From the NCBI RefSeq assembly GCF_014656295.1, contig NZ_BNCD01000001.1:248001-312000 (forward strand): a stretch of DNA of 64,000 nt, given 5' to 3'. Positions 54,345 to 63,805 of this stretch are shown piece by piece. Source of the DNA: Streptomyces sulfonofaciens. Its GTDB lineage: Bacteria; Actinomycetota; Actinomycetes; Streptomycetales; Streptomycetaceae. The notes under the pieces are model-generated. The model was given only the letters and a program-made list of their open reading frames with translations. It was not told where the DNA came from and ran no database searches. Position 1 is the first letter of the stretch; each line of letters opens with the position of its first letter. The position numbers and the translations under genes are program-made.

Positions 54345-57107
54345 TCACTCGCTGGCGTACTCCTCCAGGACGGTGGCACCGAGTTCGCGAACGATCAGGT
54401 CGTGGCCGGAGAGGGCGGACTCGTCGAGGTCGGGATCGTCGTCCTCGGGGATGTCGTCCTCGGGCGCGACCGGTGGCGGGGCGCCCGGGTCCGGGGCCCA
54501 GGGCCGCGAGGAGGCGGACGACGAGGCACCCGTACCGGCGGACCCGGCGGCCGTGGAGGTGCCGTAGGACGACCCGGAAGGCCCGCTTCCGGAACCTTGT
54601 GAGGGACCGGAGCCATAGGCCCCGGACGGCCCAGGACCGGAGCCGGCGGATCCCGGCGCGTTCGGCGGCGGGGCGGGGGCCGCCGACTGCGGCGGCCCGG
54701 GCCGGGACGGGACCGACGGTTGCGGGGCCCGGCCGCCCTGCGGGCCGCCGGCATGGCCGGGACCACCGGACGGCGCCGACCCCCCGGACGGGTCGACGAT
54801 GGCCTCGATGTTCCACTGCACACCGAACTGCTCGGCCAGCGCCTGCCGCAGCACGTCCTCGCTGCCGCTGCCGGCGAAGTTGTCGCGCGCGCCGGAGTTG
54901 ACGAAGCCGACCTGGAGGGTGGCGCCGTCGAAGCCCGCGACGTGGGCGTTCTGGCTGAGCAGGATCCAGGTGAAGCGGCGGCGGTTCTTCACCGCCTCCA
55001 GGATGTTCGGCCACAGCGCACGGGGGTCGAGACCACCGCCCGCGCCGGACGCACCGGGGCCGGAGGCGCCTCCCGCGTAGCCGCCGGACGGACCGGGACC
55101 GGAGGGCCCCGCGTAGCCGCCGGAGGGCCCGGATCCCGAGGTGGCCGCGGGCCCGGACGGCCCCGCGGACCTGCTTCCCCAGCCGGACGTCTCCGTGGCG
55201 CCGGCGGGCCGCGCTCCGCCGCCCGCGGCGGCCGCGGTGGGCCAGCCGCCGGGCCGCCGCGCAGGCGAGCCGGAACCGGCTGCCCCGGCGCCCGGGCCCG
55301 TCCCGGAACCCTCGGCACCACCGTCGGAACCGGAGCCGTCCCCAGGGCCCGAACTGCCCGCCGGGCCGCTCGCCCCGGTGGAACGCCGGCCGCCCGTCCC
55401 GGGCCAAGCGCCGGGCCCGCCACGACCGGAAGCGGAACCGTCCCCGGAACCGGCGTCGGTACCGGCTTCGGTACCGGCGTAGGCGTCGGCACCGGCAGCC
55501 GGGCCTGCGGAACCGGTCCCAGGACCGCCCCCGAAACCGTCAGGACCACCGTCCTCGGTGCCGCCGACGGTGGCGGCCGCACCAGAACCGGCAGCCGGAG
55601 ATCCGCCGGAAGCCGGGGATCCGCCGGAACCCCAGGCCCCGGATCCGTGACCCGCGCCCGCGCCGCCGGGGCCCGGGCCCGCCGCGCCGCCGACCGCCCC
55701 GGGATCGCTCCCCGCGCTTCCGGCACCTGCACGGACACCACCGCCGGCACCCGCGGCGCCGGGAACGCCGCTCGCGCCCGCACGCGCGGCGGCCCGCGCG
55801 GCCGAGGCACCGCCGCCCGACGGACCGCCGGCTCCCCCGGCCGCCGCCCCGGTGCCGGGTGCCGGTCCCGCGGGTCCGGCACCCGGCACGTGCGCGTCGG
55901 ACCCGGGCACGTACCCCATGGCGGGCCCCGCACCGGCGGGCACGACCTGGACGCCGCGCTCTATGCGGTCGAGGCGGGCCAGTACGGACCGCTCGTCGTC
56001 GTACGCCGCGGGAAGCAGCACGCGCGCACAGATCAGCTCAAGCTGGAGTCGGGGCGCGGTGGCGCCGCGCATCTCGGTGAGTCCCTCGTTGACCAGGTCG
56101 GCGGCCCTGCTGAGCTCGGCGGCACCGAAGGCCCCGGCCTGGGCCTGCATCCGCTCGACGACGTCGGCGGGCGCGTCGATGAGGCCCTTCTCCGCGGCGT
56201 CGGGCACGGCCGCGAGGATCACCAGGTCCCGCAGCCGCTCCAGGAGGTCGGCGACGAAGCGGCGCGGATCGTTGCCCCCCTCCACCACGCGGTCGACGAC
56301 CTCGAAGGCGGCGGCTCCGTCACCGGTGGCGAAGGCCTCCACAACGGCGTCGAGCAGCGAGCCGTCCGTGTAACCGAGCAGGCCGGTGGCCATGGCGTAC
56401 GTCACGCCCTCCGCACGGGCGCCGGCCAGTAGCTGGTCCATCACGGACATCGAGTCCCGGACGGATCCGGCGCCGGCCCGCACGACCAGCGGCAGGACAC
56501 CGTCCTCGACGGGGATCTCCTCCCGGCCGCACACCTCGGCGAGGTAGTCACGCAGCGTGCCAGGCGGTACGAGGCGGAACGGGTAGTGGTGCGTCCGCGA
56601 CCGGATGGTGCCGATGACCTTCTCGGGCTCGGTCGTCGCGAAGATGAACTTGAGGTGCTCCGGCGGCTCCTCGACGACCTTCAGCAGGGCGTTGAACCCG
56701 GCCGAGGTCACCATGTGCGCCTCGTCGATGATATAGATCTTGTACCGGCTGGCCGCGGGCCCGAAGAATGCCTTTTCTCGCAGGTCACGGGCATCGTCGA
56801 CACCACCGTGGGATGCGGCGTCGATCTCGATCACGTCGATGGAACCCGGCCCGTTCCTCGCCAGGTCGAGGCAGGAGCGGCACTCGCCGCAGGGCGTGGG
56901 CGTCGGCCCCTGCTCACAGTTCAGGCAGCGGGCCAGGATCCGCGCACTGGTCGTCTTGCCGCACCCGCGCGGCCCGCTGAACAGGTACGCGTGATTGACC
57001 CGGTTGTTCCGCAGGGCCTGCTGCAACGGGTCAGTAACATGCTCCTGCCCGATGACCTCGGCAAACGACTCCGGGCGATAGCGGCGGTACAGCGCAAGAG
57101 ACGACAC
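54345..57107 (-). CDS. dnaX: DNA polymerase III subunits gamma/tau
   Basis: A 920-residue clamp-loader ATPase. Residues 1-380 are the AAA+ part: SSLALYRRYRPESFAEVIGQ, Walker A SGPRGCGKTTSARIL (about 44-58), a zinc finger with four Cys (CLNC, CGECRSC), YIIDEAHMVTSAGFNALLK, and LEEPPEH-like VVEEPPEHLKFIFATTEPEK. About 430-760 is a very long Gly/Ala/Ser/Pro-rich linker. A folded tail (ALWPNILEAVKNRRRFTWIL) precedes another linker and an acidic end. GTG 57107 has TAACCT 7 nt upstream and no ribosome site. The SRP RNA gene lies just upstream on the same strand. Confidence 0.95.
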   Translation of the reverse strand: MSSLALYRRYRPESFAEVIGQEHVTDPLQQALRNNRVNHAYLFSGPRGCGKTTSARILARCLNCEQGPTPTPCGECRSCLDLARNGPGSIDVIEIDAASHGGVDDARDLREKAFFGPAASRYKIYIIDEAHMVTSAGFNALLKVVEEPPEHLKFIFATTEPEKVIGTIRSRTHHYPFRLVPPGTLRDYLAEVCGREEIPVEDGVLPLVVRAGAGSVRDSMSVMDQLLAGARAEGVTYAMATGLLGYTDGSLLDAVVEAFATGDGAAAFEVVDRVVEGGNDPRRFVADLLERLRDLVILAAVPDAAEKGLIDAPADVVERMQAQAGAFGAAELSRAADLVNEGLTEMRGATAPRLQLELICARVLLPAAYDDERSVLARLDRIERGVQVVPAGAGPAMGYVPGSDAHVPGAGPAGPAPGTGAAAGGAGGPSGGGASAARAAARAGASGVPGAAGAGGGVRAGAGSAGSDPGAVGGAAGPGPGGAGAGHGSGAWGSGGSPASGGSPAAGSGAAATVGGTEDGGPDGFGGGPGTGSAGPAAGADAYAGTEAGTDAGSGDGSASGRGGPGAWPGTGGRRSTGASGPAGSSGPGDGSGSDGGAEGSGTGPGAGAAGSGSPARRPGGWPTAAAAGGGARPAGATETSGWGSRSAGPSGPAATSGSGPSGGYAGPSGPGPSGGYAGGASGPGASGAGGGLDPRALWPNILEAVKNRRRFTWILLSQNAHVAGFDGATLQVGFVNSGARDNFAGSGSEDVLRQALAEQFGVQWNIEAIVDPSGGSAPSGGPGHAGGPQGGRAPQPSVPSRPGPPQSAAPAPPPNAPGSAGSGPGPSGAYGSGPSQGSGSGPSGSSYGTSTAAGSAGTGASSSASSRPWAPDPGAPPPVAPEDDIPEDDDPDLDESALSGHDLIVRELGATVLEEYASE

Positions 57108-57114
57108 GCCTACG

Positions 57115-57120
57115 AGGTTA
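57115..57120 (-). promoter_or_regulatory. putative -10 element of dnaX (leaderless)
   Basis: TAACCT on the minus strand, 7 nt before the dnaX GTG. No clear -35. Confidence 0.35.
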
Positions 57121-57202
57121 ATGCCGCCCACCGACAACGCCCGGCTCCCCGCACACGGGCCCCGGCCCCCGCGCCCCCGCGCCCGGCCCCGCACACACGA
57201 GC

Positions 57203-57289
57203 GCCCCCCACGCACCCGCCAGAGCCGACCTACCCTTGCTGCCTTCCGGCCCTGGGGGAGTTCAGTCAGATAGCGCCACGTGAGGGGCT
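57203..57289 (-). ncRNA. ffs: signal recognition particle RNA (4.5S type)
   Basis: The minus strand contains CCAGGGCCGGAAGGCAGCA followed by AGGGTA, the universal SRP RNA tip bound by Ffh. Flanks pair as CCCC-U-CACG with CGTG-GGGG to make the long hairpin. TACTGT (57301-57296) is a fitting -10 for a transcript starting near 57289. The 3' end is approximate. tRNA-Ser, ffs and dnaX are commonly neighbours in actinobacteria. Confidence 0.9.
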
Positions 57290-57364
57290 GCCCACACAGT
57301 ACCCGATGGTGGGCCCGGCGAACGAGTTCGCGACCACTCCAGCCCGTCATGTAATGTTTCCGCC

Positions 57365-57449
57365 GGAGGATTCGCCTAGAGGCCTAGGGCGCACGCTTGG
57401 AAAGCGTGTTGGGGGCAACCCCTCACGAGTTCGAATCTCGTATCCTCCG
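57365..57449 (+). tRNA. tRNA-Ser (GGA)
   Basis: 85-nt class II cloverleaf: acceptor GGAGGAT/ATCCTCC, anticodon stem CACGC/GCGTG with loop TTGGAAA, a long variable arm, T arm ACGAG-TTCGAAT-CTCGT. TAATGT lies 7 nt upstream. Its last 47 nt recur as a diverged copy at 59911-59959, so it is the likely integration site of the downstream insert. Confidence 0.94.
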
Positions 57450-57451
57450 CC
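57403..57451 (+). repeat. direct repeat, left copy (attachment-site candidate)
   Basis: The 3' part of tRNA-Ser from the anticodon stem to the end. It matches 59911-59959 over 49 nt with three mismatches, as expected for attL/attR of an element that integrates into a tRNA 3' end. Confidence 0.65.
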
Positions 57452-57468
57452 ACGGCCGACCAGCCGAA

Positions 57469-57505
57469 ACGAAGGTCCCGACCGCCCGGCGGTCGGGACC
57501 TTCGT
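57469..57505 (+). terminator. hairpin terminator of tRNA-Ser
   Basis: Perfect 16-bp inverted repeat (arm ACGAAGGTCCCGACCG) with a 5-nt loop. A similar hairpin follows the diverged tRNA copy at 59978. Confidence 0.75.
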
Positions 57506-57811
57506 CGTTGCGTGGTCTCAGTCGTGCCAGTACAGGCAGGCGCGAAGTCGCCCACGGGTACAGGGCCGGTTCGCCTCGGTACGCGCGAGCTTGTCGACCA
57601 AGCAGATCCAAAGGATGCGGTGCGATGCGATCCTTGGCGGGCAGAGGACGAGCTAAGCAGTCTGGCAACCCCAGCCAGCACAGCAAGTGATCTGACTCAC
57701 GATCCGGGTGTCGCCCCAGGCGCCACCTTTCCGCCGCCGCAGACGGCTGCGTGCAGGCCCGCCATGGGCTTCTGGCCGCAACCGCCCAATTCCCGGCGGG
57801 GCAGGGCATGA
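57506..57811. other. left part of the decayed insert
   Basis: 306 bp of lower GC DNA between the tRNA-Ser terminator and the first pseudogene. No gene is seen. Confidence 0.4.
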
Positions 57812-58503
57812 TGGTCTCCTCGGATCAGGGGCCCTGATCGCCTGGCACCGCCCACTCGCCGACGCATTGCCCCAGGACGGAACGCCGTTCGCGGCCGTGA
57901 TCCGTGAGGCCGAACTCCTCGGCGTGCTCGCCCGCGGCGCCCTGTCCTCCCTCGGCAGCCATCTGCGGACCGATGACATGCAAGGGCTGAGCGCAACGTG
58001 CCGACTGCTGCTGCCGCCGGCCACCGCAGCCGCCCGGATCGGCGCCGACCTCACCGCCATCGTCACCGGCATCCCCTCAGCCCGGCTCGCCGCCTCTGGA
58101 CTCCGTTGCCGACCGGGAGACCAGCGGCACGGCGTCGGTGTGGCGGTTCAGCGCCGGCAGCATCCGCCGGGCCCTGGACGCCGGCCATGTCCCCGACGGC
58201 ATCACAGCCGACCTGGCCGCTGTCGCCGCAGGGCCCCTGCCGCAGCCCCTGTCGTACCTGATCGCCGACACGGCACGAGGCCACGGGCGCGTGCGTACCG
58301 CCCCCGCCGCCTGCGTCATCCACGGCGACGAACCCGCGCTCCTGGCCGAGCTCGCTGCCCATCGAAGGCTCGCCAAGCTCGGGCGGCGACGTCTGGCGCC
58401 GACAGTGCTGGTCAGCCAGAGTCCGCCCGACACGACCCTCGCCGCGCTCCGAGCCGAGGGGTACGTCCTGCTGCCGAGACGGCTGACGGCGAGGTGCGCA
58501 TAG
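57812..58503 (+). pseudogene. fragment of a helicase-associated (XPB/Ssl2 N-terminal-like) protein
   Basis: Two frames read as one protein family. Before about 58095: LIAWHRPLADALPQDG, REAELLGVLARGALS and GADLTAIVTGIPSARLAA. After a frameshift: LDSVADRETSGTASVWRFS, SIRRALDAGH, PQPLSYLIADTARGHGRVR and LGRRRLAPTVLVSQSPP. This matches the large actinobacterial helicase-associated domain protein (about 750-850 residues), of which only a C-terminal 230 remain. The 5' part is missing and the frame is broken, so it is not functional. Confidence 0.72.
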
Positions 58504-58527
58504 ACCGGCGGGGCGGCGGTGGGTAGC

Positions 58528-59756
58528 TGGGTCGCTACCACTTCGCCAACTGGGCGGAAGCGGTGGACGCTCTCCTGGCCCTCGGCTCCGAGCGCCCGGT
58601 GCCCGTGGTGATCGACGAGTTCCCCTACCTTGCCAGGGCCAACCCCGAGCTCCCCTCGGTGATCCAGGAAGCACTGCGCCCACTGCGCGACCAGCGCGCA
58701 GCATCCCGCTCCCGGCTGCTCCTGTGCGGCTCAGCCCTGTCCTTCATGGGCAGACTGCTCTCCGGCAACGCCCCACTGCGCGGCCGGGCCGGACTCGAAC
58801 TGCTCGTCCGCCCCCTCGACCACCGCCTCGCCGCCGAATTCTGGGACATCACCGACCCCCGTCTTGCACTGAAGGTCAACGCAACCGTCGGAGGCACCCC
58901 CGCGTACCGCCGCGAATTCGCACGTGGCGACACCCCGAGTGGTCCGGACGACTTCGATGACTGGGTCATCCGCACCGTCCTCAATCCCGAGACACCCCTG
59001 TTCCGTGAGGCGCGGTACCTGCTGGCGGAGGAACCCGACCTGCGCGACACGGCCCTGTACCTGTCCGTCCTTGCCGCCGTGGCCGACGGCAACGCCACCC
59101 GCGGCGGCATGGCCGGCTACCTGGAACGTAAGGCCACCGACATCGCCCACCCCATCAACGTCCTCGAAGACGCCGGGCTCCTGCACCGCGACGCCGATGC
59201 CTTTCGCGAGAACCGGCCCACCTACCGTATCGCCGAACCGCTGATCGCCTTCTACCACACGATCATGCGCCCGGTCTGGGACCAGCTCGAACGCCCCGGC
59301 AGCGCCGCCCGGGTCTGGCAGGCCAGCCGCCGCCGCTTCACCAGCAAGGTGCTCGGCCCCCACTTCGAGCAGGTCTGCCGCGACTGGGCACTCCACCACG
59401 CTGACCCCGACCTCCTCGGGGGACTGCCGGCCCGCGTCGGACACGGCGTCGTCCACGATCCCAGAGCCCGCACGGGTCATGAGATCGACGTGGCAGTCAT
59501 CGGCATCGCCGACGGCACCAAGCCACCCCTGCTCGCCATCGGCGAAGCCAAATGGAACGACACCATCGGCATCGCCCACATCGAACGCCTCCAGCACATT
59601 CGCGACCTCATCACCCAAGCCGGACGCTACGACACCACCCACACCCGGCTCATCTGCTTCAGCGGAGCGGGCTTCAACGACAAGGCAGTGGCCGCCGCCA
59701 ACACGAGGCCCGGAATCGTCCTGATCGATCTGCCCACGCTCTACGGCCAGACCTGA
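58528..59756 (+). pseudogene. N-terminally truncated archaeal-type ATPase (DUF234 family)
   Basis: About 410 codons of an ATP-binding protein. Reading begins after a stop codon (58524-58526) with LGRYHFANWAEAVDALLALG and keeps Walker B (VPVVIDEFPYLAR), a sensor-like LLLCGSALSFMGRLL, the winged-helix part and a DUF234 nuclease-like tail (GHEIDVAVIGIADGTKPPLLA, IGEAKWNDTI). Full-length relatives have about 70 more N-terminal residues with Walker A; these are absent, so nucleotide hydrolysis should be lost. Internal GTG or ATG starts (58563) could still express a fragment. Confidence 0.7.
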
Positions 59757-59910
59757 GGCGCTCGGGAACACGCTGTGTCACTCGGGCGTGGTTGCAGTTC
59801 TGGTTGCGTTCACCGCCCTGCGGCACCGTTGGAAAGCCAGGCCGGACCTTGCCAGACCGCAGGTCAGAACGTTTCCGTACACTCCAGAGCACTCAGACGA
59901 ACATGTGGAG

Positions 59911-59959
59911 AGCGTGTTCGGGGCGACCCCTCACGAGTTCGCATCTCGTATCCTCCGCC
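59911..59959 (+). repeat. direct repeat, right copy (tRNA-Ser 3' remnant)
   Basis: 49 nt matching tRNA-Ser 57403-57451 except for three substitutions, one in the T loop (TTCGCAT for TTCGAAT). The 5' half of the tRNA is absent, so it cannot make a tRNA. Confidence 0.75.
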
Positions 59960-60454
59960 CAGCTCTCACCGGGCTGTACGAGGGCCCCGACCGGTCAGCG
60001 GCCGGGGCCCTCGTTGTTGTGTGGTCGAAGATCGCGGTCCCCGGCCAGTGCCCGTCGAGGACGGGCCGGCACACGTTGCAGCGCAGGGCGGCGCCCCGCC
60101 GGTAGCGCCGCAAAAGCCGGCCACAGCCGACACACAGCCGGCACACGGCACGATCGCCCAGGGCGGGCACCACGGCGCGGCGAAGGCAGCAGCACGCTCC
60201 ACGGCGGTGATCCGTATCGGTCGCGGGAGCACTGGACCCCCATGCGCCGGCCGGCGCGTCCGTCCCCGCGGCTCGGCACGTGGACCGGCACGCTCCCCCT
60301 GGTGGCGCTCCGCAGAACCAGGTCCTCGACGTACACGGGCTTCCGCTGCGGGAAGCGCTCAGCTCGGCCCCGCTCCCGTGGGAACCGGCGGGGCAGCCCG
60401 TGTGGACGGCGAAATCCTCGTGCGTCCCGCGCGCGTGGTGCGGATACTCGCTGC
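59960..60454. other. region between the tRNA remnant and the nucleotidyltransferase gene
   Basis: About 495 bp without a supported gene apart from a hairpin at 59978. On the minus strand a frame near 60040-60180 encodes CRLCVGCGRLLRRYRRGAA followed by LRCNVC, a zinc-ribbon-like piece without a clear start. Confidence 0.35.
59978..60014 (+). terminator. hairpin after the tRNA-Ser remnant
   Basis: 12-bp inverted repeat (arm ACGAGGGCCCCG) followed by TTGTTGTG. It resembles the terminator after the intact tRNA-Ser, including the flanking GTTGTGTGGTC. Confidence 0.65.
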
Positions 60455-61159
60455 ATGGAGGCAGTCGATGCCGCACGTGCCGTGGTGGGCGAACATCATC
60501 CCGACGCCCGGGCGGCGTTCCTGGGCGGCAGCGTCATCACGGACCGCCGCACGGTGACATCCGACCTCGACATCGTGGTGCTGGTCCACGGCAGCCCGGC
60601 CCCGTACCGCTGGAGTTTCCGGCACGAGGACTGGCCCGTCGAGATGTTCGTGCACACCGAGACGACGTGGCACGCCTTCGTCGAACGGGAAGTGCGAGAG
60701 CGCCGGTCGCCTCTGCTCCGGATGTGTGCCGACGGACTCCTGCTCCTCGACTCCGACGGACTCGGCGCACGCATCGCGGCGGAAGCCGGCAGGCTGACGG
60801 CCGCAGGACCGCCCACGGTGTCCCCCGAGCAGATCGAGGACTTCCGCTACGGCATCACCGACCTCCTGGACGACCTCTCGGGATGCACCGACCAGGGCGA
60901 GCTGCTGTGCATCGCCACGGAGCTGGCGCGGCGAACGGGCGAGTTGGCGCTTGCTGCCGGCGGTGCCTGGGGCGGCTGCGGCAAGTGGCTGGCACGTCGT
61001 CTCGAGGACGCGGCACCAGGGCTCACCCTGCGTCTGCACCACGGCGTCCGTGAGGCACTGGAGGGGCGGAAGGAACCCCTCGTAACCGTCGTGGACGAGC
61101 AACTCGGCCAGGTAGGCGGCCGGCTCTGGGCCGGCTACAGGCGTGCCGGAACCCTCTGA
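60455..61159 (+). CDS. nucleotidyltransferase-domain protein
   Basis: A 234-residue protein with the polymerase-beta nucleotidyltransferase signature GGSVITDRRTVTSDLDIVVL, where GGS and the D-x-D pair bind metal and NTP. The rest is helical (EQIEDFRYGITDLLDDLSG, ELARRTGELALAAGG), as in aminoglycoside/HEPN-associated families. Substrate unknown. GATACT lies 6 nt upstream of ATG 60455, and there is no Shine-Dalgarno sequence. It lies just outside the decayed tRNA-Ser insert. Confidence 0.78.
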   Translation: MEAVDAARAVVGEHHPDARAAFLGGSVITDRRTVTSDLDIVVLVHGSPAPYRWSFRHEDWPVEMFVHTETTWHAFVEREVRERRSPLLRMCADGLLLLDSDGLGARIAAEAGRLTAAGPPTVSPEQIEDFRYGITDLLDDLSGCTDQGELLCIATELARRTGELALAAGGAWGGCGKWLARRLEDAAPGLTLRLHHGVREALEGRKEPLVTVVDEQLGQVGGRLWAGYRRAGTL

Positions 61160-61277
61160 GTTCGGACCGGAGGAGCCCCCGGGGAACACCCTCCAGGCGT
61201 CGGGACCGTAGGCGCGCGGCTGGTACTCGACGCCTTCGTCCCGCCGCCACGGCCCTCCCCAGGCGCTCGTGGGAAAG

Positions 61278-61310
61278 AGGAACCCCGGCCGACGGACGGC
61301 TGGGGTTCCT
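61278..61310. terminator. bidirectional hairpin between convergent genes
   Basis: 14-bp inverted repeat with one G-T pair (arm AGGAACCCCGGCCG), loop ACGGA, between the nucleotidyltransferase gene and the GH62 gene. Confidence 0.7.
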
Positions 61311-61415
61311 CGACGCGGTGGGTGGCGGTCAGCAGGTGGAGTTGGCAACGCCCTGCACCGCTCGTCCACGCGCCGGCAGACCGCACCGGTTCGCGATCAC
61401 CGTGGTTCGGGCGGG

Positions 61416-62480
61416 TCAGCGCTGCAGGGTGAGCACACCCGGCCGCCAGGGCAGTTGGTCGTAGGGGCCGCTCGCGCTGGGGGACTTGCCCTGGTAGAGG
61501 AACTGCAGGTTGCAGGGGTCGATGGTCATGGTCTGGTCGGCGTTGTTGCGGACCAGGTCACCGTGGCTGATGTCGTTGGTCCAGGTGGCACCGCTGTTGG
61601 CCTTGCCCGCGAAGGGGTTGCTCTCGCTGCCGGCCTGCGGGGTCCACGAACCGCTCAGGCTGGAGGCCGTGAACGAGCGGAAGTAGCGCCCGTTCGCGCC
61701 CATCGCCTCAACGAGCATGAGGTACTGGTTCTGGCCCTGGACCTTGTAGACCTGGACCCCCTCGAACAGGTTGTTCGTCGAGTCGCTCATGATCGTGGTG
61801 TACGACGAGCCGAAGTTGCCCGGGAAGTTTCCGATCGGCATGCTCGCCCGGTAGATCTTGCCGTTGTCACCGGCGAAGAACAGGTACATGTTCTGGCCGT
61901 CAGCGATCAGGGTCTGGTCGATCGGACCGGTGCTGGATCCGGAGATGCTGCCGGTGAACAGCGGCTGCGGCGAGGACCAGCCGTTGGGGTTGGTGGGGTC
62001 GCTCGACGTGCGGTAGATGAAGGGCCACGCACCCCACTGGTACGCCAGCACCCAGATGTTCTTGGGCGCGAAGTAGAACAGCGTGGGTGCCACCGCGGAC
62101 TGGCTCATCCTGTTCTGGCCGGCCGAGCCCATGTCCGACCAGTTCGTGAAGGGGCTGAACGCCATCGAGCCGTAGGCGCTCCCCGCCGTCGTCGCGTAGA
62201 CCAGGTGCTTGCCGTTGTAGACCACGTTGGTGAAGTCCTTGAGCGCGGCCCACCCGTTCGACGGCTGCGCCAGCACACCCGTCGACGACCACCGGTACGT
62301 CGACGGAAGAGAACACGCGTCCTGCGCCGAGGGGGCGCCGGGACCAGCACCGCGCAAGGCGCCGCCGGCGGCCGCCTGAGCCGGGTTGGCGACGAGCGTC
62401 GCCGCTAACGCGATCAGGGCCGCGACCGCGGCGGTGAGCACCACGGACAGATTTCTGCGGCTGGAACTTCCTCTGCGCAT
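61416..62480 (-). CDS. secreted alpha-L-arabinofuranosidase, GH62 family
   Basis: A 354-residue enzyme releasing arabinose side chains from arabinoxylan. Residues 1-37 are a signal peptide with SRRNLSVVL (possibly Tat) and an AQA-A cleavage site. The GH62 five-blade propeller follows: [71 protein letters not shown] and [20 protein letters not shown]. There is no extra carbohydrate-binding module. A TTA codon (62406-62408, codon 25) lies in the signal peptide, so bldA control is predicted. AGAGG precedes the ATG. Confidence 0.92.
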   Translation of the reverse strand: MRRGSSSRRNLSVVLTAAVAALIALAATLVANPAQAAAGGALRGAGPGAPSAQDACSLPSTYRWSSTGVLAQPSNGWAALKDFTNVVYNGKHLVYATTAGSAYGSMAFSPFTNWSDMGSAGQNRMSQSAVAPTLFYFAPKNIWVLAYQWGAWPFIYRTSSDPTNPNGWSSPQPLFTGSISGSSTGPIDQTLIADGQNMYLFFAGDNGKIYRASMPIGNFPGNFGSSYTTIMSDSTNNLFEGVQVYKVQGQNQYLMLVEAMGANGRYFRSFTASSLSGSWTPQAGSESNPFAGKANSGATWTNDISHGDLVRNNADQTMTIDPCNLQFLYQGKSPSASGPYDQLPWRPGVLTLQR

Positions 62481-63049
62481 GGGGACCTCTCAATCCTTGA
62501 GCGAGCGTTTCCGGTCGGCCCCTCGGAGGCTGTCCGGACTGTCGATGTGGGGCGGTCTGCTGACGTGGAGCGGACTGCTGACGCTGACGTGACCGTCTGT
62601 TGACGTGACGCGTCTGCTGACGTGGAGCGGTTCGTGGCGGGCCATTGCGATCCGCGGTGGTCCGTGACGGCCGGCGGTGATCCGTGGCAGCCCGCGGTGA
62701 ACATGTCGGTCCGCGAGCGCCGGGCTGTCCCTTGTGGCCTCCCGACCCTTCGAGACCCCCGAAGACGCGGTGGCGACCGTTGTCCTCGAGCCGCAGCGGA
62801 ATGCGCCGTCCCGGGTCCGAGGAGGGTGAACGCGGTGCCGTCGGCTCCGACCTCGTGCTCGGCACCGGTCCACACGGAGGAGCCGCGCAGCAGCGCGAGT
62901 CCGGCCCGGGTCCCGCCGTGCGACGCCGGGAGAGGGTACTGGCGTGCCCATGACACACACATAAGCGGCGTACTCCTTGCGGTTCGGCCAGTGCGGTGGT
63001 CGTGACCCGGGAGGTGCCCTGCTGCGCGGGTGGAGCGACTCCGACTCGA
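62481..63049. other. GH62 upstream region with short repeats
   Basis: About 570 bp. Nearest the gene is a stretch of CTGCTGACGTGGAGCGG-like direct repeats (62555-62630). No intact gene is seen. A minus-strand reading near 62760-62900 (EHEVGADGTAFTLLGPG) may be a protein remnant, but I cannot assign it. Confidence 0.4.
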
Positions 63050-63071
63050 CTTGTTCGCATTACCGAACAAG
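63050..63071. promoter_or_regulatory. inverted repeat CTTGTTCG-N6-CGAACAAG
   Basis: Perfect 8-bp arms around CATTAC in an AT-richer block. It looks like a dimeric repressor site; the target gene is unclear. Confidence 0.4.
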
Positions 63072-63129
63072 GGTCGAAGTATCGAGCAACTTGGATGATA
63101 GAGAACCGGCGAACGGCGTCAATACCTCG

Positions 63130-63163
63130 CGCAAAACTTGCGAGCGATACCGAAAATGTTTCG
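63130..63163. promoter_or_regulatory. two 13-bp operators two helical turns apart
   Basis: CGCAA-AAC-TTGCG (63130-63142) and CGAAA-ATG-TTTCG (63151-63163), each a 5-3-5 inverted repeat, with centres 21 bp apart. The spacing would place both on one face of the helix. Confidence 0.4.
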
Positions 63164-63180
63164 CAGAGTCAGATGGATGA

Positions 63181-63805
63181 AACACCGCAGTTCAACGCGA
63201 TCGAATGACCGATCCGAGCGGATGAAGATCCCTCACGGTCCGCAGAGTTCTGGGGCCGACGGTGTGGGCTTGCCCGAGGTGTGTCGGTAACTTCCCGGTC
63301 GCGGGGCATGGTGGGATCAGGCTCGTCGCCCGCGCGGCCCGGGGTCCGTAAGGGCACCGTCCCGCCGGGGGCCTGACCGGGGAGTGCGGTGAGGCGCCGT
63401 TGCCGTGGGGACGGGCCGACGGGGAGGGCGGCCGGCGCGGGCGGACCCATCGGCACCACTTCAGTCGGCTCGTCTGAACGCACCCGTCCGGCGACGGCTC
63501 ACAGGGCCGCCGCCGGATGGGAAACGCGTGTCTCACCGCCGGGCCAAGAGAATCCGGAGCCTGCGAAACAGATGCGACTTGTATAGCCGGAGCGGAGTCC
63601 GGTCGGGCAGAAGAAGGGACGGCACGCCTGTGACAACGTGCGATGTGAACGGTGCGGGCTCATCTCAGGAGTCGGCTGCGTCCACGCCAGTTGGTCGCCA
63701 GACGGCCTGTCGACGGCTGCCCCGGCGAGGGTTGCCAGCCGGCTGCCGCTCCTGTGGGTCAGCCATCGTCGCCAGGAAGTAGGCAGCCCGCCGGGGATAT
63801 CACGG
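63181..63805. other. right-end intergenic region
   Basis: 625 bp without a supported gene. Short frames on both strands have no recognisable family or ribosome site. Confidence 0.4.

Noticed and set aside
54720..56432. Long plus-strand frame opposite dnaX
   Set aside because: Antisense shadow of the Gly/Ala-rich dnaX linker, rich in Arg/Gly/Thr with no domain.
60040..60180. Zinc-ribbon-like reading (CRLCVGCG and LRCNVC) on the minus strand
   Set aside because: No start codon with a ribosome site, and the frame continues into the tRNA remnant; at best a relic.
62760..62960. Possible C-terminal remnant of a carbohydrate enzyme upstream of GH62
   Set aside because: Only short stretches look protein-like, in two frames, and no family could be named.
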